64,000 nucleotides of DNA, from contig JAKOUY010000023.1 of NCBI GenBank assembly GCA_029782355.1, positions 248,001 to 312,000 on the forward strand, read 5' to 3'. Each line of letters opens with the position of its first letter. The stretch's first letter is position 1. The DNA comes from Actinomycetes bacterium. Lineage in GTDB: Bacteria > Actinomycetota > Acidimicrobiia > Acidimicrobiales > Ilumatobacteraceae. This document shows positions 52,323 to 62,863 of this stretch, one piece after another. A program made the position numbers and the translations under genes. The notes beneath the pieces are model-generated. The model searched no databases. It had not been told where the DNA came from and saw nothing but the letters and a program-made list of their open reading frames with translations.

Positions 52323-55016
52323 ATGATCGACTTGAAGGGTCGGGACCGGGAACAGCGGTTGATCGCCGATGCCCTGGACGGTGCGCTGCAGGGTCCCGCC
52401 ACCGGCTTGCTGCTGCACGGCCCGGCAGGCATCGGGAAGACGGCGCTCGTGCGCCAGGCCCGGCGCGCGGCGACGGACCGTGGGTTTGCCACCCTCGAGG
52501 CAATCGGGGTGGAGGGGGTTGCTGCCGCTCCGTACCGCGGGTTGATCGAGCTGTTCACGGGATTCTCGGTCGCCGGGCGGGTCGGTCCGCAGTCCGCGAC
52601 GATCGGTGACGACGTCCGACGCCTGCTCGCCGAGGCCGGTTCGTCCAACACCGTCCGGATGGCGCAGCTGTTCGTTCACGCAGTCACGGGCCTGGCCGAG
52701 CAGCGGCCGCTGCTGGTCGTCCTCGACGACCCGCAGTGGCTCGACGAACCGACGCAGCAACTCGTCCGCCTGCTGGCCCAACGGGCCGAGTCCGACCGGA
52801 TCGTCATCCTCGTCGCCTCGCGGGTCCCGCCGCCCTGGTGGCATGCCACGGGACTTCCGAGTCACGAGGTCACCGGCCTCGACGAGCGCAGCGGCGTGGA
52901 GCTGCTCGTCGGCCGCTTCGGCGTCGACGCAGCGTTGGCCGCGGACTGCTGGCGTGCCACGGGCGGCAACCCGTTGGCACTGCTCGAGCTCGGGCCGGCG
53001 TGGTCACCCGAGGTGGGCGGAGCTGGCGGCGTGTCGAACCGGCTCCGGCGGGCGTTGGACCAGCGTCTGCCGCCCTCCGGCGGCAAGGCCGGGAACACGC
53101 TGCTCGCCGTCGCCCTGAGTCGTCCGTTCTCGTCACTCGATTCGGAGCTGGACGGGGGGACCATCGACGTCGCCCTCGCCTCGGGCCTGCTGGAGCGGCA
53201 TGGCGGCACGCTGCGCTTCGCCCATCCGCTGCTGCGCTCACGGGTGGTGAGCCGGGCCGGCCCGGCCGCGATCCGCCGCGCCCACCGGACGCTGGCGGAG
53301 GCGGCCCGTCGCAACGGGGACGCCGACTCCTGGCTGTGGCATGCCGCGGCGGCCACGGACAGCCCCGACGAGACCGTGGCGGCAGCGCTCTTCGAGCTCG
53401 GACAAGCATGCCGGCGCCGCCGGGCGACGACCGAGTGGCGCCTGGCGGCGGAGGAGTCGGCCCGGTTGACCGCTGATCCCGATCTCGCCGCCTGGAGGCT
53501 GGCCGATGCGGTCGATGCGGCCTGGTTCTCCAGCGATCATCAGCGCGTCGAGGAACTGGCCGGACGAGTCCTGAGCCTGTCGAGCGCACCGGGTGTGGTG
53601 GGAAAGCTGGCAACCGCCTACGGCCAGGAGGTCATGTGGCGAGATGGTCCGCGAGCCGGCTATCAGTACCTCGTCGAGCGAGCCGAGTCGATCGCCGCTG
53701 CCGAACCGGCGTCGGCGGCGCGCTGCTTGGCCCATGCGTCGGCGGCTGCCGTGCTGACGCTGCGCATCGATCTGGCGCTGGAGGCCGCCCACCAGGGCAT
53801 GCGACTCGCCGAGCGCGACGGTGATCCGGTGGTCGTGGTCGTCGCCCGTCACGCGCTGGCAGTGGTCGGCCAGCTCGTCGGCCGACCGGGCGCCGAGGCC
53901 GAGCTCGCCGACGTCGAGGAAGTCGGGCTCCACGCCGTCGCAGCGGGGCTGACCGACGCCGAGCATCTCGTCAACGGGGCGGCACTGGCTCACGCCTACG
54001 CCGAGCGCACCGATCGGGCGATCGAGCTGCTGGGCGGCGTGCTCCGGCGCAGCTCGGCGGCGGGTGCCCTCGAGTGGGCGGCTCAGGCGCGTGCCGCGCT
54101 GGCCGAGCTCGCGGTTCGCACCGGCCGCTGGACCGAGGCCTACGGTCTGATCCGCGCCACGCTCGACGATCCCGACTGGGGGGTGCCGGGGGAGCGAGCG
54201 TTCGTCCATGCGATTCATGCCCGGGTGTGCGCCGGGCTCGGTCGGATCGACGAATGCCGGGCAGCCGCGGCCCGGGCCAAGGAGCTGGCGTTGCCGATCG
54301 ACCTGACGATCGCCGAGGCGTGGGCGGACTCGGCACTCGGCCTGCTCGAACTGGGCGTGGGAGATCCGCACGCCGCGCTCGTGCACCTGGAACGCGTCGC
54401 CCGCGTGTTCGACCAGTCGGGAATCGTCGAGACCGGGACGTTGTGGTGGCGGGGAGATCACCTCGACGCCCTCGTGGCCGTCGGGGACCGGCAGGGAGCC
54501 CAGCAGCGCATCGATCGGCTCGTCGGGCCGGGCGCGCCCCGACGCCGACATGCGGCGATGGTCGCCGCCCGGGCGCGGGCCGGGTTGGCCGACGACGACA
54601 CCGTTGCCGAGCGCGAGTTCGCCGACGCCGTGGAGCTCGCCCATGCGCTGGGCTCGCCGTTCGAGCTGGCCAGAACGCTGCTCGCCAGGGCCAGGCATCG
54701 AGCCACCCGGGGTGGGGAGGGTCACGACGATGCTCGCCGAGCCCGAGCGGTGTTCGAGGTGCTCGGTGCGGCTCCGTGGGTGGAGCAGATCGACGGTGCA
54801 CCGGGAACGAGACCACTGGCTCTCGATCGGCTGTCGAAGACGGAGTTGCGCGTTGCCATGGCGGTTGGCAGGGGATTGACCAACCGCGAGGCGGCACTGG
54901 AGCTGTGCCTCAGCCGCAAGACCGTGGACTTCTACCTGCAGAGCATCTATCGCAAGCTGGACGTGGGGAACCGGACGGAGATGAGCCGCGCCCTGTTCGG
55001 CGGGCCGGCCGCCTGA
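52323..55016 (+). CDS. Large ATP-binding LuxR-family (LAL) transcriptional regulator
   Basis: An 897-aa LAL-type activator. Residues 1-250 form an AAA-like NTPase: GPAGIGKT (33-40, Walker A) and LLVVLDDPQWLDE (Walker B). The middle ~500 residues are helical, TPR-like repeats. The last ~60 residues (LSKTELRVAMAVGRGLTNREAALELCLSRKTVDFYLQSIYRKLDV) are the LuxR HTH. Such proteins sense metabolites and activate neighbouring genes. GGAGGA lies 8 nt before the ATG. It faces, tail to tail with a 4-bp gap, the unknown secreted protein gene. Confidence 0.93.
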   Translation: MIDLKGRDREQRLIADALDGALQGPATGLLLHGPAGIGKTALVRQARRAATDRGFATLEAIGVEGVAAAPYRGLIELFTGFSVAGRVGPQSATIGDDVRRLLAEAGSSNTVRMAQLFVHAVTGLAEQRPLLVVLDDPQWLDEPTQQLVRLLAQRAESDRIVILVASRVPPPWWHATGLPSHEVTGLDERSGVELLVGRFGVDAALAADCWRATGGNPLALLELGPAWSPEVGGAGGVSNRLRRALDQRLPPSGGKAGNTLLAVALSRPFSSLDSELDGGTIDVALASGLLERHGGTLRFAHPLLRSRVVSRAGPAAIRRAHRTLAEAARRNGDADSWLWHAAAATDSPDETVAAALFELGQACRRRRATTEWRLAAEESARLTADPDLAAWRLADAVDAAWFSSDHQRVEELAGRVLSLSSAPGVVGKLATAYGQEVMWRDGPRAGYQYLVERAESIAAAEPASAARCLAHASAAAVLTLRIDLALEAAHQGMRLAERDGDPVVVVVARHALAVVGQLVGRPGAEAELADVEEVGLHAVAAGLTDAEHLVNGAALAHAYAERTDRAIELLGGVLRRSSAAGALEWAAQARAALAELAVRTGRWTEAYGLIRATLDDPDWGVPGERAFVHAIHARVCAGLGRIDECRAAAARAKELALPIDLTIAEAWADSALGLLELGVGDPHAALVHLERVARVFDQSGIVETGTLWWRGDHLDALVAVGDRQGAQQRIDRLVGPGAPRRRHAAMVAARARAGLADDDTVAEREFADAVELAHALGSPFELARTLLARARHRATRGGEGHDDARRARAVFEVLGAAPWVEQIDGAPGTRPLALDRLSKTELRVAMAVGRGLTNREAALELCLSRKTVDFYLQSIYRKLDVGNRTEMSRALFGGPAA

Positions 55017-55020
55017 TCGG

Positions 55021-56907
55021 TCAGCAGTCGGTGAGGGCGCTCATCGCCAGGGAGATCGACAGGTTGCCCGACGCCTGGCGTCCCGCCTGCACCGTCTGTT
55101 GCAGGTTGACTCGCAGCGTCCCGTCCTCGGCGAAGCCGTTGGGCATCTCGAACGAGTAGGTCCCGGTGGCGCTGAACGTCGCCCCACCGGTCGCTCCGTG
55201 GACGGTGACGGTCCCTCCGGTACCGCCGGGCGCCGCTGGGGCGAACTGCATCGTCATCACCGAGCCCTGCAGCTCGAACGGAACGGAGACGTCGCACACC
55301 ACCTGGTCGAAGGTCTCCTCGCCCTGCGAGCCGGTGATGCGGAACGATGGTGGACGCCAGTCGATCAGCGGTCCGAAGTGCTCGCCGAGGTCCCACTCGA
55401 TCGTCTTGGCGATGTCGATCGCCGGGGCGACGAACCCGACGGCGCCCGCGCTCTCCGCCGTCAGGCTGTCCCAGAAGGTGTTGAAGACCGAGTTCCCGGT
55501 GACCTCTTCGACCTGGGCCTGGATCTGGACGCCGTACTCCAGGTAGTCCTCGGCGGCGGCTTGCCCAACCGGCTTCTTCTGCCGCTTGCCGATGACCTTG
55601 AAGGTGACGCTCCCGGTCGAGTCGGTGGTGAACGTGCGTCCGCTCCACAGCGTGGCGCGCTCGGGCATGTTCGTGGCATCGGTGAGCGTGACGGAGACCC
55701 CGGTCAGCGGGCCGGCCGGTGGGAAGCTGAGCTGGACACCGGCGGCATTGGCGAGGTTGCTGAGCGCGCAGAGGGCCTTGACGTTCCCGTCGGGCAGCTT
55801 GCCCGGATCGATCGACAGGTCCAACCGGTTGGTGATCTCCGCCCCATCCTCACTCGTCGACTTGGTGCGTCTCACGGTGTCGAAGGATCCTCCGACGGTG
55901 ACCGTGGCGAGTTGCATCAGCAACGACGCGAGATAGGTCACCGCGTTGGCCTTGGTGAGGAACGCCACCGCCCGCTCGAACGGCACCTTGGCGATCACCT
56001 CCTGGTTGAGGTCGACGATCGTCTCGACCAGACCAGGGAGCTTGACGCCCTCCACGGCACCTCCGCCGAGCACCTTGGAGATCACCTGGTTGGTCACCAC
56101 CGTCAGGTCCTCGCTGCCCCAGAACTGGCTGCACGGGAGGTCTGCGTCGTTCCCCTGGAACATGCCCCTGATCTGCGGGGCGCGTCGCTGCCAGCCGGCG
56201 GGAGCCACCGCATTCTCCCGGGTGACGACCGCCGCGGTGATGGCGCGAACGACCACCCACTGGACGAACATCGCCGTCGGGAGGTCGACGACGACCGCCT
56301 GGGGATCGACCGTCGGGTCGAACAGGCTCGTGGCGGCCAGATGTCGCGAACGGTGGTCGAGAAACCCGGCCACGAAGGTGGCGAGCTGGTCACCTGCGGC
56401 ACGTGCCGTCGCCAGGTCGGCGAGGAACGCCGTGGCGGCGCGGGCGGCGTCGGCCTGGTTCCCGGGCGTGGCGCCGTCGACGATCGGCTTGAACGCATCG
56501 GCGAGGGACATCCCGGTGTCCGTCCCGGACACCATCCACACCGCCCACCACGGTGGTCCGACCGGGTCGTCCGCGATCGAGGCTGCTCGGAGGTCGGGGA
56601 GGATCGGGATCAGCGCTGCGGCGTAGGCCTGTCGCCAGGCGCGGTCGACCTCATCGGGTGTCCCGGCGCCCGGTTTGGTGGTCACCGCCAGCCAGGTGGC
56701 CAGCTGGTCGGCGGCCAGACCAGTCGAGTCGATCACGTCCGGAAGCGGGGGCACGGTCGGTGGATCGATCGGCGGCGCGGCGCTCGGTGGGCGAACGGCC
56801 GAGGCCGGCTGCGCCAGTGACACGGCGGCGAGCGGTGTGGTCAACGAGCACGCCGCGATCCAAGCCGTGACATGGCGAGCCAGACGGTGGGGGTGCCGGG
56901 TGGCCAT
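55021..56907 (-). CDS. Large secreted protein of unknown function
   Basis: A 628-aa protein I cannot assign. The first ~37 residues are a signal peptide (WIAACSLTTPLAAVSLAQPASA). A Pro-rich linker leads to a helical domain (~55-340) and a beta-rich C-terminal half (~365-628) with strand-turn patterns and few Cys. No catalytic motif is visible. The C-terminus ends ALTDC. Start 56907 fits CATACT (56914-56919, minus strand) 6 nt upstream and includes the whole signal peptide; a longer frame to 56943 adds a few residues. Confidence 0.7.
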   Translation of the reverse strand: MATRHPHRLARHVTAWIAACSLTTPLAAVSLAQPASAVRPPSAAPPIDPPTVPPLPDVIDSTGLAADQLATWLAVTTKPGAGTPDEVDRAWRQAYAAALIPILPDLRAASIADDPVGPPWWAVWMVSGTDTGMSLADAFKPIVDGATPGNQADAARAATAFLADLATARAAGDQLATFVAGFLDHRSRHLAATSLFDPTVDPQAVVVDLPTAMFVQWVVVRAITAAVVTRENAVAPAGWQRRAPQIRGMFQGNDADLPCSQFWGSEDLTVVTNQVISKVLGGGAVEGVKLPGLVETIVDLNQEVIAKVPFERAVAFLTKANAVTYLASLLMQLATVTVGGSFDTVRRTKSTSEDGAEITNRLDLSIDPGKLPDGNVKALCALSNLANAAGVQLSFPPAGPLTGVSVTLTDATNMPERATLWSGRTFTTDSTGSVTFKVIGKRQKKPVGQAAAEDYLEYGVQIQAQVEEVTGNSVFNTFWDSLTAESAGAVGFVAPAIDIAKTIEWDLGEHFGPLIDWRPPSFRITGSQGEETFDQVVCDVSVPFELQGSVMTMQFAPAAPGGTGGTVTVHGATGGATFSATGTYSFEMPNGFAEDGTLRVNLQQTVQAGRQASGNLSISLAMSALTDC

Positions 56908-56913
56908 CTGGCG

Positions 56914-56919
56914 AGTATG
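56914..56919 (-). promoter_or_regulatory. -10 box of secreted unknown gene
   Basis: CATACT on the minus strand ends 6 nt before the ATG at 56907. Confidence 0.35.
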
Positions 56920-56988
56920 AGCCTGGCGGGTCGTCCGGCGCACCGGGCAATTGCCAGGTCTTCGATCGCCAGGCGACCCTCTGGCGGG

Positions 56989-57867
56989 TCAGGGCTTGCC
57001 GGCGCCCGGAACGTCGACGTCGATGGTGGCGATCCGCGCTGTGCGCTGGTGGTCGATGGCGCTGCGCCGCCAGTCCGCTGCGGCGCAGACGAACAGTTTC
57101 GTGCGCTGGACGCCGCCGAGCGCACAGGCCACCGGCATCTCCGTGCCGAAGCCGACGACGTCGGTGACCGCGCCGCCCTCGAGCACCCGAAGCAGGCGCC
57201 GCCCGATCGGATCGGCGACCCACGAGGCGCCCTCGGCATCGAGGCAGATGCCGTCCGGCGGAGCGTGGCGCACTGCCGGGTCGCTGGGGGTCAACTCGGC
57301 GTAGACCCGCCGGTTCGTCAGCCGCCCGTCGGGCGACCGGTCGAAGGCGGTCAGGCACATGCCGGCGCTCTCGGCGACGATCAGCGTCGATTCGTCGGCG
57401 GTGAGGACATGTCCGTTCGGGGCGCGCATGCCGGCGGCGGCCACGCTGACCGAGCCGTCCGGATCGACTCGCAACGTCTGACCGTCCAGCGGGTTGCCCT
57501 CGCCGGTGTGCAGGCGATAGCCCATGTCGCCGACGTAGGCGGTGCCGTCGTCGGTGACGATCATGTCGTTGACCGTGCCGCGGGCGATCGGCGACAGGTC
57601 GGCGTGGACGGCCACGGTGCCGTCGGCCTCGACCCGGAGCAGCCGTTGATGTTCCATCGACACGACCAGCAGCCGGCCGTCGGGGAGCCATCCGAGCCCA
57701 CTGGGGTCGTCTCCGTCGATCTCGACGATGGTGGTCACCCTGCCGGCGAGGTCGACCGTCAGCACCCTGCGGTCGTGCATGTCGACGAACCACAGCCGCC
57801 CGTCGCGCCACCGGGGCGACTCGGTGAAGATGAACCCGTCAGCCAGTGTGGGAACGCGCAGCGCCAT
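56989..57867 (-). CDS. SMP-30/gluconolactonase family protein
   Basis: A 292-aa six-bladed beta-propeller lactonase. FTESPRWRDGRLWFVD (metal Glu), GRGTVNDMIV-like RGTVNDMIVTDDG (metal Asn), MRAPNGHVLTADE (metal Asn) and PDGICLDAEG (metal Asp) give the Ca-binding residues. It hydrolyses a sugar or cyclic lactone in the cytoplasm. Upstream TACACC (57874-57879, minus strand) ends 6 nt before the ATG. Confidence 0.93.
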   Translation of the reverse strand: MALRVPTLADGFIFTESPRWRDGRLWFVDMHDRRVLTVDLAGRVTTIVEIDGDDPSGLGWLPDGRLLVVSMEHQRLLRVEADGTVAVHADLSPIARGTVNDMIVTDDGTAYVGDMGYRLHTGEGNPLDGQTLRVDPDGSVSVAAAGMRAPNGHVLTADESTLIVAESAGMCLTAFDRSPDGRLTNRRVYAELTPSDPAVRHAPPDGICLDAEGASWVADPIGRRLLRVLEGGAVTDVVGFGTEMPVACALGGVQRTKLFVCAAADWRRSAIDHQRTARIATIDVDVPGAGKP

Positions 57868-57912
57868 GCCCCAGGTGTATCAGTCCGGCGGCCGGCGCCG
57901 TTGACCGGATCC

Positions 57913-59907
57913 TCAGCCGAACGTCGTGGTCGAGCCGTGGACGTGGTCGCAGAGATGCTCCTCGCCGGGCTTCACCTGGCCGGCGCCGACTCCCTCCAGG
58001 GCAGCGAACGGCCCGCAGGCGTTGGGGACGATCCACACGTGGATCATCGGCGCCGGCCGGAACTTCTGGAGCCCGGCCCGGCAGGTACCGGCCGAGTCGG
58101 TCAGCCCGGCGACGCGCGGCGCCGGATCGCTGGTGAAGCATAGGTTGTCGTGGATGTGCCACTGCATGAGTGCCCCGCCGATGTCGGGGATCTGATCGAG
58201 GGTCACCGTGTCGGGCAGCATGTACATCGCGCTGACGAGGGTCTTCGTGCCGTCCGGTCCGATCTGGTACACGAGGCTCTCCGGCCGGTCCGGATCGAGG
58301 GTGACGTCGTCGTTGATCCAGTCCCAGTGGATGTAGTGCTCGTAGCCGGTGACGCCGTCGCCGATGCTGCGGAACCCGGCGAACTCGGCGACGTGGGAGT
58401 CCGCCCATTTCGGCAACCGCACGAGGGTGACGGCGACGAGGTTCTCGGCGGCTGCCTGCTGCTGGGGCGTGACACCCGGCATCCCGCCGAGGTCGATCGG
58501 CTTGGTGGGGTCGTAGGGCACCCGGGCAGCGTTCGATGCCGGCGCCGGCACCGACGAGTCTGCGGCGGGTGCCGTGCCGCCGGTCGGCGGCGCGGGGTGA
58601 TCGTGGGCATGGTGGCAGACGTCGGTCCGTTGGGACTCGGCCACCGCGCTCTGTCCCTGACCGACGCCCTCCAGGGCGGCGAACACACCACAGGCGTTCG
58701 GCGTGATCCACACGTGGACCATCGGGTTGCTCCCGCCGGCCCTGACGCCCTTGGCGCAGGTCCCGTTGGCATCGGTCAGGCCGACCACCTGGAAGCTGCC
58801 ATTGACCCGTCCCCAGCACAGGTTGCCGTGGGTGTGCCAGGTCATCAGCGGGCCGGCAAAGCTGGTCAGCGTCGGGTCGTCGGCCGGCCTGGCGCTGGCG
58901 ATGAACATCGCCCCGGCCAACGTCCGCTGCTCGCCGTGGACCGTGTACACCAACGACTCCGGCTGGGTCGGGTCGAGGAGCACGTCGTCGTTGATCAGCG
59001 AGACCTTGATGAAGTGCTCCGAGCCGGTGGCCGCGTCCCCGATGCTGCGATAGCCGTCGGCGACGGCGGCTTGCGTGGTCGACCACCGCGGGAGATCGCG
59101 CAGCGTGCCCTCCACCAGGGTGCGGGCCCGGGACTCCTGGTCGGCGGACACGCCGGGCACGCCGGACAGGTCGAGCGGGTTGGCCGGGTCCCATGGCCGG
59201 GGCCAGGCAACGGCAGGCGTGGTGGCGGCGGTGGGGGCGCTGACCGGAGTGTGGGAGTGCTGGTGAACCGTGCTGGCCGTGGTTCCAGAGCTGGCCGCGG
59301 CGGGCGCCGAGTCGTGGGTGTGCGGGCTCGACTCGCTCGGGGCGGCGACGGTGTCGTGGGTGTGGCCGGTGGCCTCACCCGGGGCGACCACGGCGGCTTC
59401 GTGGGTGTGGTCGGCGGCCAGCGCGTCGTGGTGATGCGTCGTGGTGCCTCCCACCACCATGGCCGGGAGCGCCAGGGCGACCGCGCCCACCGAGTACCAC
59501 GCCAGTGGGGGCCGGGCGGCGGGACGTCGACCGATCGACGCCCCAGCCAGCGCCGCGCCGACCGCGATGGCGGCTGCGGTGGCGCACAGGGTGTCGGCAA
59601 AGCCGATCGACTCACGCACCTCCAGCCCACCGATCCACGACACGCCCACGAACCGGGTCACCAACCAGGCGCCGACGGCCACCGCGTTCACCGCCACGAG
59701 ACCGATCGCCGCGGTGCGGCTGGGGCGGGCCAGCGCGGCCAGGCCGGCCAGCAGTTGGGCGGCCGCGGCCGCGACGAACAGGCGGGCCAGGGTGGCGTGA
59801 TCAGCATGCACACCGGCGCAGGCCGCGTGGATGGCGCCGGCGGCGATCGACCCCAGCGCGGCGATCGCCAGGGCTGGGACTCGCTGGTCGGGCTCGGGTG
59901 TCGGCAT
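57913..59907 (-). CDS. His-rich membrane protein with two copies of an unnamed domain
   Basis: A 664-aa protein. N-terminal part: about five hydrophobic segments (~10-32, 40-60, 66-86, 104-124, 138-155). Linker 155-222: HHHD, DHTHE, GHTHD, PHTHD, HQHSH. Two ~195-residue copies follow (about 238-431 and 465-657) sharing W-H-x-H-x-N-L-C, G-T-C, M-x-H-V-W-I-x-P-N-A-C-G-x-F-A-A-L-E-G-V-G, G-x-E-H and an end of C-x-H-x-H. The conserved His/Cys sets suggest metal binding by each repeat, probably outside the membrane; I recognise no family and no metal is assigned. TAGACT (59916-59921, minus strand) ends 8 nt before the ATG. Confidence 0.8.
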   Translation of the reverse strand: MPTPEPDQRVPALAIAALGSIAAGAIHAACAGVHADHATLARLFVAAAAAQLLAGLAALARPSRTAAIGLVAVNAVAVGAWLVTRFVGVSWIGGLEVRESIGFADTLCATAAAIAVGAALAGASIGRRPAARPPLAWYSVGAVALALPAMVVGGTTTHHHDALAADHTHEAAVVAPGEATGHTHDTVAAPSESSPHTHDSAPAAASSGTTASTVHQHSHTPVSAPTAATTPAVAWPRPWDPANPLDLSGVPGVSADQESRARTLVEGTLRDLPRWSTTQAAVADGYRSIGDAATGSEHFIKVSLINDDVLLDPTQPESLVYTVHGEQRTLAGAMFIASARPADDPTLTSFAGPLMTWHTHGNLCWGRVNGSFQVVGLTDANGTCAKGVRAGGSNPMVHVWITPNACGVFAALEGVGQGQSAVAESQRTDVCHHAHDHPAPPTGGTAPAADSSVPAPASNAARVPYDPTKPIDLGGMPGVTPQQQAAAENLVAVTLVRLPKWADSHVAEFAGFRSIGDGVTGYEHYIHWDWINDDVTLDPDRPESLVYQIGPDGTKTLVSAMYMLPDTVTLDQIPDIGGALMQWHIHDNLCFTSDPAPRVAGLTDSAGTCRAGLQKFRPAPMIHVWIVPNACGPFAALEGVGAGQVKPGEEHLCDHVHGSTTTFG

Positions 59908-59915
59908 GAGCCGGC

Positions 59916-59921
59916 AGTCTA
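59916..59921 (-). promoter_or_regulatory. -10 box of His-rich membrane protein gene
   Basis: TAGACT on the minus strand ends 8 nt before the ATG at 59907. Confidence 0.45.
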
Positions 59922-59965
59922 CGGTCGGCCGCTGCGACCGCCTGGGCGAGCCGTCCCGCCGGAGA

Positions 59966-60751
59966 TCAGAAGCTGGCGCGCGAGAGGGCGTCGAGCGCCC
60001 GCCCGGCCAGCTCGCGGCGGCAGATCAGCAGATCCGGCAGCCACGGATCGCGCTCGTTGTACACCAGCGGGCTGCCGTCGATGCGGCTGACGTGCAACCC
60101 GGCCGCGGCGGCGACGGCGACGGGTGCGGCCGAGTCCCACTGGTACATGCCGCCGTCGTGGACGTAGATGTCGGCGTCGCCGACGAGCACCGCCATGGCC
60201 TTGGCACCCGCCGACCCGAGGCGTACGGCGTCGCAGTCCAGCGCCTGGGCGACGACCACGGCGGAATAGGGATTGCGAGTACGCGAGGTGATCAGCCGGG
60301 GCCGCTCACGCTGCACCTCGGCCAGCACCGGCTCCGGCTCGGTGGCGAACGTGACCGCCAGAGCCGGCAGGCTGACCGCCCCCGCCGACAGCCGTACCCC
60401 GTCCCACAGGGCGACGTGCACCGCCCAGTCGTGGCGGCCGGGCTCGCCGAACTCGTTGGTGCCGTCGAGCGGGTCGACGATCCACACCCGATCGCTGCCG
60501 AAGCGGCGCGGATCGTCGAGCCCCTCCTCGGACAGCACGGCGTCCTCCGGTCGGGCAGCATGCAGCTGCTCGACCAGGAAGTGGTGGCTGATCTGGTCGC
60601 CGTGGTCCATCACCTGCCAGCGGGCCGCGCCGCGATCGGTGAGATGGCTGCGGACCTCGACCAGGAGCTGGCCGGCCTGGGTGGCCAAGCGGGCGGCGAG
60701 TTGGGCGTCGGTCTCCTGGCCGGGATCTGGCGAGGTGGCGTCGGCGATCAT
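59966..60751 (-). CDS. Inositol monophosphatase-like / 3'(2'),5'-bisphosphate nucleotidase
   Basis: A 261-aa phosphatase. SEEG (metal), WIVDPLDGTNEF (Mg-binding DPLDGT) and WDSAAPVAVAAAAGL (WD-x-AAP motif) are present in the right order. This set fits the CysQ branch (3'-phosphoadenosine phosphate, sulfate assimilation) or inositol phosphatases; I lean to CysQ. ATG overlaps the stop of the small membrane gene by 4 nt. Confidence 0.88.
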   Translation of the reverse strand: MIADATSPDPGQETDAQLAARLATQAGQLLVEVRSHLTDRGAARWQVMDHGDQISHHFLVEQLHAARPEDAVLSEEGLDDPRRFGSDRVWIVDPLDGTNEFGEPGRHDWAVHVALWDGVRLSAGAVSLPALAVTFATEPEPVLAEVQRERPRLITSRTRNPYSAVVVAQALDCDAVRLGSAGAKAMAVLVGDADIYVHDGGMYQWDSAAPVAVAAAAGLHVSRIDGSPLVYNERDPWLPDLLICRRELAGRALDALSRASF

Positions 60752-61050
60752 CCGCCGCCCAGCCTGGCGGCGTCGCGCACCAACCCGCGCACCTCGGTCT
60801 CGTCCGCTCCGGCGGCGACCAACCGGGCGATGCGCGCCTCGACCTGCTCACCGGCGGCCTCCGTGAAGGCGTCGATGCGGCCCGGTGCCAGCGCTCCGTA
60901 CACCAGCAACGCCACCGCCGCCAGGACGATGACCCCACCGATGGACAGCACCACGCCGTTGTTGTTGCCGGCGACCGAGCTGATGATCAGCCCGGCGATG
61001 CCGGCCACGAACACGGTGGCGCACACTCGGGGGATCAGGCGGCGGGCCAC
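60748..61050 (-). CDS. Small membrane protein (100 aa)
   Basis: A 100-aa protein with two hydrophobic segments (~9-27, 34-53) and a charged C-terminal helix (VEARIARLVAAGADETEVRGLVRDAARLGG). No family recognised. GTG start with CAGACT (61057-61062, minus strand) ending 6 nt upstream, within the 20-bp gap after ettA, so it has its own promoter. Coupled to the CysQ-like gene that follows. Confidence 0.75.
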   Translation of the reverse strand: MARRLIPRVCATVFVAGIAGLIISSVAGNNNGVVLSIGGVIVLAAVALLVYGALAPGRIDAFTEAAGEQVEARIARLVAAGADETEVRGLVRDAARLGGG

Positions 61051-61056
61051 GGGTGC

Positions 61057-61062
61057 AGTCTG
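61057..61062 (-). promoter_or_regulatory. -10 box of small membrane protein operon
   Basis: CAGACT on the minus strand ends 6 nt before the GTG at 61050. Confidence 0.45.
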
Positions 61063-61070
61063 CCAGGCCC

Positions 61071-62747
<1,677 letters not shown>

Positions 62748-62821
62748 AGCGGCGCTCCAGGCTATCGGCGCGGCGGGTGAGCAGGGCGGGCTCGATCCGC
62801 GGTGGGTTTCCGGGGCAGTGC

Positions 62822-62827
62822 TACGTT
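62822..62827 (+). promoter_or_regulatory. -10 box of PuuD-like gene
   Basis: TACGTT precedes the ATG at 62864 by 36 nt; a GAAAGG ribosome site lies in the leader. Confidence 0.4.
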
Positions 62828-62863
62828 GACCGTCACTCGGACGGACGACAGAAAGGCACGACG

